NCBI GenBank assembly: GCA_035610365.1
Contig: CM069432.1
Span: forward strand, 21,080,354 to 21,144,353
Source: Aquatica leii
Lineage: Eukaryota; Arthropoda; Insecta; Coleoptera; Lampyridae
Reading direction: 5' to 3'
Length of the DNA: 64,000 nt
A program made the translations under genes and the position numbers. Shown here piece after piece: positions 1 through 9,574 of this stretch (positions within the stretch are counted from its first letter, which is position 1; every line of letters starts with the position of its first letter). The notes under the pieces were generated by a model. That model was given only the letters and a program-made list of their open reading frames with translations. It had not been told where the DNA came from and searched no databases.

Positions 1-1139
1 TATGAAACTTTTATCTTCGAGTCGCGGGAGACTCACTCGCTGTCAACCTCATTTCGGCCAGACGCTCTAGCCTTCGGTTATCATCATACGCGGTACGTGC
101 GTAGTGAACTCGAAATCGTTTTTCTTGTCGACGTTTGTAAATTTCTCAGAGTAAGAATGATACAATTTATGTGTAAACGGACACAAGAGTGAGATGTAAG
201 GTCTAGTGAATTTTGTCTTTAACCGATTACGTTAATTACCGGTCTTAATTGTGATGTACTTTTATAACTTTATCTTATCAGAGTAATTCTAATGTGTATT
301 TATAGCTTGTCGAATTAAGCTTAGTAATATCTAACGTAAAATTTTTTGTCTGTAAAAAATTTTGATAGTAATTATTCAACGCTGTATTTTGTAATGGTTG
401 AGTCATTACAATTATTTATCGTAACTTCCCATTAATAATTTGCGTCATATAAAGTAGTTTATAAATTCATCAAGGGTAGAAATTTGGGAGCTATGCCGTC
501 TCTCGGAAACTAATTATTTGTTACACTGATTACCGGTTGTGCGGAGCTTGATCAAGATCCACCGGGCGGTATTTGTTTACGGTAACGCGATTACGTATTG
601 CTACTAGCTACAGTAGCCGCGGTGATAGTTATCTATAAAATCTGGTTAGCTTCTGTTGCTCCCAGAATCTATTTTTGGGACCTGTTTATTTATATGTAAT
701 TTATATATATGTGTTTACTATTTTTCTTGTTGGGGGTTATATAAATAATTGATAGGGATTTTACCAGTGGCGTAACCGTCGAGGGGTTTGTGTTTCTTCC
801 GTTCCGGAAGGAGGCTGTGAATCAATTATTGCAATAAATGGTTATTGTTAATACAAAATATGTTTCTTTTGGGGGACTTCGGGTCTAGGCTCTCCTTTTC
901 TCCTACCTAGACTATAATTTTTGCGATACAAAATTTTCGAGAAGAGGTGGCGCACTTGGGCATTTAGCTTACCGGAAGAAATTTAGTGTCTTACGATTTT
1001 CTTTTAACCGACGACCATCTGCGGCGAGGCTAGCCGAAAGGTAAGCGACAACATCTCGGTAATTACGTTTAAGTAATATTATTCTTCATTCTTTCTTTTT
1101 CTTCACCTTCCCCATTAGATCATAATAAATATTGTAACA
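1..1139 (+). repeat. Gypsy LTR (5'-truncated by window edge), same family as element at 42-52.6 kb
   Basis: This is near-identical to the LTRs at 42,087-43,401 and 50,261-52,575: the shared sequence starts at the window edge and runs to the LTR end AATATTGTAACA at 1139. No primer-binding site follows, so it is a solo LTR or the 3' end of an element lying to the left. It carries about 427 bp (604-1030) that both LTRs of the complete element lack. In those LTRs the flanking words ATTGCTA and TAGCCGAAAG are nearly adjacent. The extra block contains a TATA-like TCTATAAAATC near 633 and an AATAAA near 834, so it may be part of an ancestral promoter/R region, although that role is inference. Confidence 0.85.
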
Positions 1140-2620
1140 TAATACTCTGAAAATATATACGTACAATATTATTGATATATTTTAAAATCTTAGAAATTTT
1201 TCCTGACATCAGGTAAATATTTTAATTTTAGATACTTATTGCAAGATGTAGAAAATGTATTCTAAATATTGTAAAACTAGATAAAAACAATGTTATAAAA
1301 ATATGTACCAACAATATCGTTTGTGTATTCTAAAGTCACAAATGTTTTTCAAAGTTTGACTGACATAAAATATATATTATAATTATATATTTTAAATTTA
1401 CGTATTTACAGATGTTAAACGTTTTCCATAAACTTTTTTTAAAATTTTTCCTAAGAACCCTAACACAATATTTTGACGATTTAAATATGCTTGTTTTAAA
1501 AATTATTTTTATGTGCGTATATTTTAATGAAAAGTAATCCAAAATCATAGTGTTGTAATGTGTTAAAAATTGTAGAAGAAACGCAATTTAATTATTAAAA
1601 AATTACACAAGGAGAATATGAAAGCGAGACATCTGCAATTGAATTGAATTGAAAAACCAATTGCGTTATAGCTAAAAGTAATTTTACAACAATAAACTAC
1701 ATTTGATGCAAAGAAATTTTGACAAGGTATTGTAATTCTGCTGTAAAATTACTAGTAGGTATTTATGATTTTAAAGGTCATCTTTTCCAAATACTTTTGT
1801 GGCATTCTAAACGGGTTTACACAAAGTACATTTTAGTAAATTTCGTAGAATTCTTTGCATTTACCTGCTTTTGGGTACTGAAGTCAGAAACAGTCATATA
1901 GACTCTGAAGAAGAATAAGGAAAGTTTTCTTTACTAATTAGCATTTGGATTTCGTGTTTGCAGTTTGAAAAGTTTAATCAGATAAGTGCAAATAAATTTT
2001 CCTATTTTTGCATCAAGTTTTCTAAATATAAAAAAGCAAAATGTCATTTTATAAATAATTTATTTTAACGAAGCGAGTGCATCTTAAATTCGATGTTTGC
2101 TTAGTTGCCCGTTCAACGTTTACAAAAAATAATTAAAAGAAATTTCAACGGTCATCACTAACAAGAAACATAAATTAAAGAAATGTTTTTATTTACGTCA
2201 CTATGGTCAATAATTAATAAACAACACATTTTAAAAAATATATAAGTAAATATGTGCAAAAAACAGTTTCTAAAATTTATTTAAATATTGTCCTTATTTT
2301 TTGAATAACAATCTCAAGAAAATGCTTATGTACACTTTTAAAACTAATCATGTTTGAAGTTTTTTGTAATTTTAATAATTCATACTTACTAGACAGTAAA
2401 AATACAAACATTACAATATATAGTAGATGTTTTATTGAAGTGATTAAATAAATAAAAATAATGATGTTGAAATTTCTGTAAGCCAAATTTAAAAAAAGAT
2501 ATATGTCTTCATAGAGTTTCTTTATTGAAAAATTTAAACTAAAATCATTTGTCGGTATATTTCATACCAATTAAAATAGCTTTGATACATTTTAATGCAT
2601 TACATAATTATTATTATAAA
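1140..2620. other. AT-rich non-coding stretch
   Basis: Only short frames rich in Phe, Ile, Lys and Asn are present, typical of random AT-rich DNA. No conserved motif, splice structure or repeat was recognised. Confidence 0.5.
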
Positions 2621-2660
2621 ATGTCTCTTGTTCATTCTATATTTTCGCATTAACTCTTCT

Positions 2661-2951
2661 TTATATTGCTGCCAGCGCCGGCATTTGAAGATGCTGTCCG
2701 TAATCTATTTCGTCGTTGCAAAAAAAGCAAAAGAAGTTTTCCTTTTTTCCAACGCCATTTAGGTATGTTGCAAAGCAGCCACGGCCTGATAGCGCTTGGG
2801 TACTATGGTAGCTCAGGTTTTCGTGTTTCTTATTACACCAGTCATAAAAGCCTGAAATGAGTTTCTTGTCCAGTCTGCTTTTGTATATTCTCATCATCTT
2901 GTTTGCCATTTCTGGATTGTAATGGCTTTTTCCTCCATTTGCCCAATCCAC
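2661..2951 (-). pseudogene. LINE ORF2 C-terminal Cys/His domain, fragment
   Basis: About 96 residues are open. The segment has GCFATYLNGVGK, then FCFFCNDEIDYGQH, matching the CX2C...H pattern found after the RT of R1/I-group LINEs. That region is thought to bind nucleic acid during retrotransposition. The 3' end of the element probably lies just below 2660; no clear A-rich tail or target duplication was seen. Confidence 0.65.
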
Positions 2952-3214
2952 TCTTAAAATTTCAGGACTATTGCTGCCTCTAATAAAATCGTCCTATATG
3001 CTGATATTATTCTCAGCGCTAGTTTACTTTGTGTTTTATCCACTAGGTTTCTCCATTTTGCAATATTCATCGCTTTATTCCATACCGGCGTTGCATATAA
3101 TATAATTGAGTTTTCGGTTATCATTATAAGTTAAATTATGGTTTGTAATGCTCTTTTGACGTTAACCATAAGCTTAGCAAGTGCCGCATATCTATTGTTG
3201 GCCGATTCAACCAC

Positions 3215-4456
3215 CTACTCTACATGTGGACCAAAGGATAGATGCTTGCCAAGGGTAACGCCTAGGTATATCATTGTCTCTTTGAGAATTACACTGTTCC
3301 CTCCATGGTTAAACCAAATTTGTCTAAATACTTTTCTACCCGTAAAAGCTATGACTTCCGTTTTATTTGCTGCCACATTTAGTTTGTTTTCGCACATCCA
3401 TTTGTCTACTTTGACAAAAGCACTATCAATAGCCACGTTAAGTGCTTGTCTTTGCCCAAAAGAGACAAAAGGTCATAAAATAGATACGATAGCATTGATC
3501 CCAATATAAACCCTATGGGTACACTGCACGTTACTTTTTGTTTTAGGCAACAGTTTTGACTATCGTAATAAATGATTCTCCTGTCTGTCAGATAATTTGA
3601 AATTTTTCCTCTATGCCTGAGTTTTTCTATTACCAGATTTCCGGAGACCGATTTGAATGCGTTGAATGCCTATCTGCCGGGTTTTCCATGTTTGTTCCTC
3701 GGCATTCTTGCCGGTTCACAAATTATTTCAAATGCATCCACTGTCGATTTTCTTTTTTCGAACCCGAATTAGACACGGGACAAGTTACGTCGATTCTCAA
3801 TTTCTTTCTGAACTGTTAACAGTAATAACCTTTCATAAATCTTACCCAGGTTGCTGATAAGACATATTGGCCTGTATGTTTTGTTTTTTTTATCACTCTT
3901 TGGTACCTTCAGAATCAGAACTGCCTACGCTGCCTAAGGAAGGTCCTTCTCATCAGTTCGCTGTTGTACATTTGTAGGAATGTTTCAAGAAATTTTGTAA
4001 CCGCTGTTTTTATAAATTCTACGTGGATCCCGTCGGGTCCTGGGGCTTCTTTGTTTTTGGCCGTTTTGGTTGCTTCTATTAATTCGTCCGTGGTAAATGG
4101 GCAAAGTAAAGTGGTTTCACCTATCACTTATTTGATAAGCCGATTCGGAAAAAAACGTTTGGGTCAACAATCTTATTAGCCGTTTTCCACAAGTTTTCCT
4201 CCAGTTTCGCGCACATAATGTCCCATGCTTTATTCTTCGCAGTAGTTATGGAAGTCTTGTATTGCTTCTTTGCTTTTGCATACTTTCTTCCCGTTTTTTG
4301 TCTGGCCTCATTATCGTTCACCCTTGATGAGCGCAGCGCTTTCCTTCTAGTTGCAATGGATTTTTTTCTCATTGCATTCAGGTTCTTTGACCACCAGTAA
4401 AGAGAGTTATTACGTTTTCCCTTAATTGCCCGTGGCATGTTGTGGTTAAGAGCCAC
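3215..4456 (-). pseudogene. LINE reverse transcriptase, broken
   Basis: This is the polymerase part of the LINE. Visible motifs are the basic linker between endonuclease and RT, the APGPDG turn that opens the fingers domain, the YRP motif, the GFxxxxST motif that precedes the palm, and the thumb KTEV region. The reading frame changes at least three times. It would copy the element's RNA by target-primed reverse transcription, but loss of the FADD box and the frameshifts mean this copy cannot be active. Confidence 0.75.
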
Positions 4457-5121
4457 GGTTATATCGTCTATTTTATATTATTCCTTTGCGGGTAACTGTG
4501 TTCTCATCGTATCAACCAGTTTTAGATTGTTTATCTTGTAGACATTACATCTCGTAGCTTGACGTCGATCTATCGAGGTTTTTTGTATATCGATATATAA
4601 CAGTTATAGAAATCCATATTGTCTATTTTTAATTTTTTTAAAAAATTATGTGCTAAGCTTCTCGCTTCCGAATTTCTACTACAGCATATGAAAATGGCCG
4701 TTCTATTCACTTGATCCATTGTTTGTCCTATGTTGCTAGCTATAGTAACGTTTGATTCACTGATAAGTACTGTATATGCTCGTCGAGTAAGCCTCTCTTC
4801 TACGTGGTACGATAATTTTAGTAATTTGTTTATCTGCCATAATTAATGGTAAGTGTTTGAATTGGTTCTTTTATCTTTTAAGTGGCGTTTATACTTTGGG
4901 CATGCCATTGTCCACGGCGCGTGGCTTAGGTAGTCAATATAACAATTTCGTGAAAGCTCTCAAACTTAAGAATAATTTCTCGAATGTTTCACTGCCCCCT
5001 TCTTAGGACTGTTTTGTCCCAGAACAAGAGACTCGATGCAACACCGGTAGAAGGGATCGTGGCGATAGCGACAGCTTTCTCCATTTCGGAAAACTTCTTT
5101 GACCATAAATATTCTCCTTGG

Positions 5122-5580
5122 TTAGTAACTACAGACCAGCACTTGTACGCCTGTTCGGAAAACGACCTCCAACATGTTTCGAAATGTCCTCCAATTTAGT
5201 TGATTTAAGCCACAACCAAGCTTAGGTACTGCCAATTTCTTAACATGGTAAAACTCCATTTCTTTCTTGATATTTCATAATGTTCGCCACAGATTTTCGT
5301 ATAACGGCTTGGTACGTGAGTATTTCTTGGTGACCAGATAGAAAACGAAGCGTCTGTCACCGCGTAGTTTTAAAACTATTCCGACTGCTGGTTGCTGTCT
5401 TTGTAGTTCATTTAGCTGCTCAAACTTATTTTTAAATACGACTGCAACCCTTCTGGGCACGTCAAGATCCTCGTTCACGCAATGTGCATTGGCGTAATCT
5501 TTTTGTGTTTGGAACAGGTCTTGTTGTTTCTCAGTGGCAACTCGGCCCCTTGCTTTTCTAGAACCTCCGTATAAGCTCAT
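5122..5580 (-). pseudogene. TARG1/OARD1-like macrodomain encoded behind integrase; one nonsense codon
   Basis: Known family role: macrodomains of the TARG1/OARD1 type bind ADP-ribose and remove it from proteins or from O-acetyl-ADP-ribose. Seen here, numbering from the ATG at 5580: DLFQTQKDYANAHCVNED (21-38), VAVVFKNKF (45-53), FVFYLVTKK (78-86), KPLYENL (91-97), an in-frame TGA at 5277-5275 (codon 102), then VKKLAVPKLGCGLNQLNW (113-130) and a hydrophobic end stopping at 5124-5122. Total span is 152 codons, close to the human family member. The lysine equivalent to the catalytic Lys is present at 85. The residue 41 further on, expected to be catalytic Asp, is Asn126. The Gly-rich phosphate loop reads VPRRVA. 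The frame is open upstream into the integrase C-terminal helix, so it was probably part of the pol polyprotein. Fold assignment is strong; activity of this copy is unlikely. Confidence 0.85.
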
Positions 5581-5599
5581 AAACTTATCGAACTCTACA

Positions 5600-6357
5600 T
5601 GTATTTTGTCTAGCCTCTTGGTCAGCTTGCTGACGTAGTCTTCTCCAGCAACTTTTTCTTCCGGTTTTCGTCCAAATTAGAGGTCGCATGGCAGACGTAT
5701 TTTGCGACCGAGCTTCACACAGGGTTTTGTTTGGCCTGTGCTTTTGTGAACGGATAATCGGTATGCCGTTAGGAAAAGGTGCAAGCACTGATCCCATTCT
5801 CTTTGGTACTCGGGCACTACTTTGGTTAAGTATTTTCCCATTGTTTAATTTATCCGCTCAACCATGCTATCAGATTGAGGATGGAGAAGCGTCGTCCTAC
5901 TTTTCTCAATTCCCAACAGTCGGCAAACTTTTTGAAACAGTCCAGATTTAAAGTTGCGGGTTTGATTGGAGTGTAATTCTTACAGAACTCCATACCGGTA
6001 GAAAAACTCTTTTACTAATACGTCTGCAACTGTAACTGCCTCTTGGTTGGGTATGAAGTAAACATCCGTCCATTTTGTGAAATAATCCAATTCCACCAAA
6101 ATGTATTTATTTCGCGAATCGGATTCTGGGAACGGCTCTGCAATGTCAATGACTACTCTTTCCAAAGGGCTTTCTACGTAGTATTGCTTCATGGGTGCTT
6201 TGCGCTTTCTCGCTGAACCATTCCCTGACGCGCAGACCGTGCACCATTTCATGACGTCTTCTTTGCAGCTCATCCAGTAGAATCGTTCTCGAACTTTCCT
6301 TAATGTCTTTTTAATGCCACAGTGTCCTTTTGATGTACCATCGTAGAGATACGTCAA
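5600..6357 (-). pseudogene. Gypsy integrase, broken
   Basis: Zinc-binding HHCC domain: H at HCGIKKTLRKVRERFYW, then CTVCASG. Core: VVIDIAEPFP carries the first Asp and the frame stays open to GVL at 5980. After a frameshift the sequence LHSNQTRNF stands where HSDQG is expected, so the second catalytic Asp is Asn. HPQSDSMVERIN (about 5880-5840) keeps the catalytic Glu and is followed directly by a TAA. Further on, after more frame changes and another stop, FGRKPEEKVAGEDYVSKL leads to DKIH, the usual integrase C-terminal helix (about 5690-5605). The enzyme would insert element cDNA into host DNA; this copy is dead. Confidence 0.8.
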
Positions 6358-6660
6358 CTATTCTGACACCCGGATCTTTGGTTTTACCAACTGTAGTCTG
6401 TTTCCCGTGCATTCGACACTTTCTAGGGATCGCTTAAAAGACGCGTTAATCACTTGTTTATTTAGACTTATATAATCTTCTTAACACTGCCGTCTTTGAA
6501 TTATTGGAATAACTAACCTATGATTTGTTTGTACCGCATTTATACATTTTGGCAATCCTTTGCGAATGCTCTATATTTTTCGGTAAACGTTCTGGAAAAT
6601 GGATAACAACTTTGTGAAGGCCGTCAAACTTGAGAATAATTTCCCGAACGTTTCAGTATG

Positions 6661-7660
6661 AAAAACCTTAGTACTATATTAGCTGCGCGAAAAATGATTG
6701 TATTGTATGAACTTGTATGAACATTATTGTAATATTGCCGCCCGTTGAACAATTTAAAATTTGAGTTTTTAAATTAAATTTAAATACATTATTGGTCTAA
6801 TCTATAATATCCTCTTTTCTAAGGTTTGTAAATATGTGTGTATATCTACTATGATATGTTAAGAAAAGATGCGTTGGTTGCCTATGTGCCTGGCAGTCGT
6901 TACATTTGTCAAAAACAAAGAATTATAAAATACAATTTACAGGAGACTATAAGAATTATTATTTGTAGAAAAGTGTATCATATGCAGATGCTGGCAAAAA
7001 CACCACATATCATCTAGTTTCAAGTTTAACGAACCGATTAATTAATACAGTAATAAGCTTTTTGCTTAGAATTGTTTTTATTTAAATAAAAGAAACGTCA
7101 TTTTTTAAGTATAACTACATTATAATTTGAAATTTAAACCAAAAAGAGTTCATGTTTCGTCCTTGGTTTCTTAATTACTTAAAATACCTAAAAAAGTAAA
7201 AACAATTACCACTAAAATAAAAATATGTAGTTAATTGTATGATTCACTACCGAATTTATTCAGCAACTATAAATCGCCCATTAAAATTGTTGAATAAAAA
7301 GATACAATACTAAAAATAAAAGTTTAAAGTTAAAAATTTATGAGAAATAATTGTTTTTATTTTTGCACAGAAAATGTAGTGTAAATGACACTTTAATAAC
7401 TATCATTTGTATATGAAAAATAAACCTTTTTTTAAATTGTCGAATCATAGAAAATGAATCAATGCGTTGAAGGAATGGTGTTTATAAACTTTATAGAAAC
7501 CGGTCTGTAACAGAATATTGACGAAATAAAAGATAATTTGCTATTAGTAATATATAGCTATATATTTTTTCTTAGTCAAATTAATGTAAGATTTGTATAA
7601 AAAATTCTACCTAATCATAATTCTGGGAATCTGAAAATTAATGCTAATGTAAACAAACAC
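6661..7660. other. AT-rich intergenic stretch upstream of the first peptide gene
   Basis: No coding frame or repeat was recognised. It precedes the TATA box of the gene at 7753 and probably contains its upstream control region, but no specific site can be named. Confidence 0.4.
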
Positions 7661-7669
7661 GAAAATTTT

Positions 7670-7676
7670 TATATAA
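7670..7676 (+). promoter_or_regulatory. TATA box of the octahistidine/Gly-rich peptide gene
   Basis: TATATAA lies 77 bases ahead of the start codon. A transcription start about 30 bases downstream, near 7700, would give a 5' UTR of roughly 50 bases. Position and sequence are seen; function is inferred. Confidence 0.5.
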
Positions 7677-7752
7677 ACTGTAGTAACCGCATTGTTTGCT
7701 TAAATTGTATCGCAGATCTAACGAAGAACGTTAAAAGTGAATACGTGTAATA

Positions 7753-8047
7753 ATGTTTAAGGTAATAATATTTGTATATTTTATTAAAGATTGGCTAAAA
7801 TGTTGTTTAATTGTAGATAATTCTTCTTGTTTCGATTATTGCGTTTGCTTGGGCTTTGCCCGTTGAAGAAGTTTTGCAAGTTGCAGAATCAGCAAGTCCA
7901 CATCATCATCACCACCATCATCATGGAGGATGGGGCGGTGGTGGATGGGGTGGTTATGGAGGATATGGTGGATATGGAGGTTATGGAGGATGGGGAAACG
8001 GTGGATATGGCAATGGAGGTTGGGGATATGGAGGTTGGGGGTGGTAG
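7753..8047 (+). CDS. Secreted octahistidine Gly/Trp/Tyr-rich peptide (two exons)
   Basis: Exon 1 is 7753-7761 and encodes only Met-Phe-Lys. The intron is 7762-7816 (55 bp, GTAATA...TTGTAG). Exon 2 is 7817-8047. The 79-residue product begins MFKIILLVSIIAFAWALP, a clear signal peptide with likely cleavage after the ALP region, followed by the acidic PVEEVLQVAESASP, eight consecutive histidines, and then GGW/GGY/NGGY repeats ending GWGW. The layout resembles insect Gly/His-rich secreted peptides, some of which are antimicrobial or cuticular in beetles; that assignment is inference. The His tract would bind divalent metals. The second gene at 31,086-30,807 has the same exon plan and the same kind of leader, so the two are paralogues. 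Confidence 0.8.
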
Positions 8048-8166
8048 TCATACTTTTTGAAACAATGATAAATGTAAATTTTGTATATTTGTTGCTTACG
8101 TATTGATGAAGCATTGTTTGCTGTTTTTATAACTTTAACTTATTTAATGTAGTTTTTCTGTAAGTG

Positions 8167-8172
8167 AATAAA
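8167..8172 (+). terminator. Polyadenylation signal of the first peptide gene
   Basis: AATAAA lies 120 bases after the stop codon, giving a 3' UTR of about 140 bases. No competing signal was noted between. Confidence 0.6.
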
Positions 8173-8199
8173 AAATTTCATAAACAAATTATAAAAAAT

Positions 8200-8600
8200 T
8201 ATATTTCTTATTTATTAAGACTTAAACTCATTGGGATTAATGACTTTGAGTTGACAGTAACTTCAATCTGAGTTAGTCGTAAATTTCGCTGTTTCTTAGA
8301 GCCCAAAAAATATAATTGTAGTTAATTCAGTTCCCAGCTATAAACAAACAAAACAATGTAAGTTGTTAATTATATTTTGTTTCAAAAGCAACTTTGTATA
8401 TTCAAATCACCATCATTTACTGCAGTAGTATGGAACGCTTTTACATTTGTTTATTTGAATTGTTTCGCCTAAAAATAGCAAAATAGTTGCTGTAAAGTGA
8501 GGTTTGTCACACGCTTTTTTATTTTAATTTTGTCTATAAATAAAGTTCTCTGGGCAATGTACTCAATTTCTATTGCATTTTAACAAAACAAAAATATTTA
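8200..8600. other. AT-rich stretch between peptide gene and Penelope fragment
   Basis: Nothing recognised. Confidence 0.4.
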
Positions 8601-8609
8601 TGGACAGCC

Positions 8610-9030
8610 AAACCACCATCAAGAAACATAACCATGAATGAGGAAAAAGCGTTACTTGACTTACGTAAGAATGAGAAGGTAATAATTCTACGACCGGACA
8701 AAGGTAACGCGACAGTAATAATGGATAAAGACATCTACATCAAGCAAATGAACACTCTACTAGACCCAGACCATTACACAAAACTAAGCAGGGACCTTAC
8801 TGTGAAAATTGAACGACGCATAAGAAAGGCGATCAAAGACTCATCTATACCAACATAAGAACATAAAACGTTGTTATCGGAAAGCCAGCTTCCACGACTA
8901 TATGGGTTACCGAAAGACCTATCGTCAGTACCTGTGGATCACCGACTTACGAGTTAGCAAAATACTTAGCTAGAAGACTACAGACATCTATGAAGGCAAC
9001 TCAACAGACCAGAACAGACACGGATCCGCG
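8610..9030 (+). mobile_element. Penelope-like element fragment (N-terminal RT part)
   Basis: An open frame (8634-8858) contains EKVIILRPDKGNATVIMDK and a YTKL segment, the conserved region ahead of the Penelope RT palm. After a stop, LPRLYGLPKDLS (about 8890-8925) is the motif that opens the RT core. The sequence then jumps to a tail, AACAGACCAGAACAGACACG, also present near 23,500, so the middle of the element is deleted. It is a fragment with no arms recognised. Confidence 0.8.
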
Positions 9031-9566
9031 GATTTATCACTTAATGCACTGGTTTATTTAACAACGGCACGTTTTTTTTACACTGACGTTACACTTTTTT
9101 ATTTTGACTCGCACGTGCTTCTTTTTTAAGATCTAAAACCGACTCTAATTATCTTCGGTTACTTTTTATATTCTTGTTTTATCCGAGACTAGAATATTCT
9201 GTTTCGATAATTGCCCCAAATGTTGTAAATGTTTCGGAAAAAGTTTAATATAATATGACTCTGATAGTAACGTTCTAGTTGCCAATTATTTATCTATTAT
9301 CTTGACTCAAACCCAAAACTATTAAAAATAAAAGGTACTTGTTTTTACTAGTAAAAACAGTAATAAAAAATGGAGTACTTTTTTCTAGTAAAGTAGAAAA
9401 TAATATCATTTAGTTCTCTTAAATGTAATGTTGCATAACATCTACATTCGTTGGTTTTAATGTGTCTAACATTAAAAACTGCTTACAATCTATTTATCAT
9501 CTATCTTCAAGCTCACTCTTGTATTTTTAAAGTACAAATTCGACTCTACGTTGTCAATTTAGTATA
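9031..9566. other. AT-rich stretch left of the hAT element
   Basis: Nothing recognised except the hAT target duplication beginning at 9567. Confidence 0.4.
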
Positions 9567-9574
9567 TTCCAAAC

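Larger units (their letters stand above)
2640..4600 (-). mobile_element. Decayed R1-like non-LTR retrotransposon (LINE), RT and C-terminal part
   Basis: Read on the minus strand, several frames line up in the order of an R1/Jockey-type ORF2: a basic linker (4456-4124), the RT start with an APGPDGI motif near 4030-4050, an RT block with YRPICLISNL and FGFEKRKSTVDAFE (about 3890-3720), the palm end (3436-3215, with CENKLNVAANKTEV and YLGVTLG), and a terminal Cys/His motif FCFFCNDEIDYGQH (about 2700-2730). Frames are broken by several shifts and stops. The FADD catalytic box is missing: sequence just before the palm end runs straight into the thumb, so a deletion probably removed it. No ORF1 or convincing endonuclease remains. 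The class is clear; the clade (R1 versus another I/Jockey-group lineage) is only likely. Confidence 0.8.
4870..6660 (-). mobile_element. Decayed Gypsy element with integrase and macrodomain, flanked by LTR-like repeats
   Basis: On the minus strand this holds an integrase zinc domain and core (6357 down to about 5690), the integrase C-terminal region (about 5690-5605), then a macrodomain in the same frame (5580-5122). Direct repeats resembling LTR pieces lie on both sides: 6600-6655 and 4930-4990 share AACTTRAGAATAATTT and a CGAAYGTTTCA end. The block at 6478-6560 is also found at 61,025-61,110 beside the related Gypsy fragment. Gag, protease and RT are missing, so this is an internally deleted derivative. 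The same family probably supplied the gag fragments at 40.2 kb and 63 kb, although the macrodomain is seen only here. Confidence 0.75.
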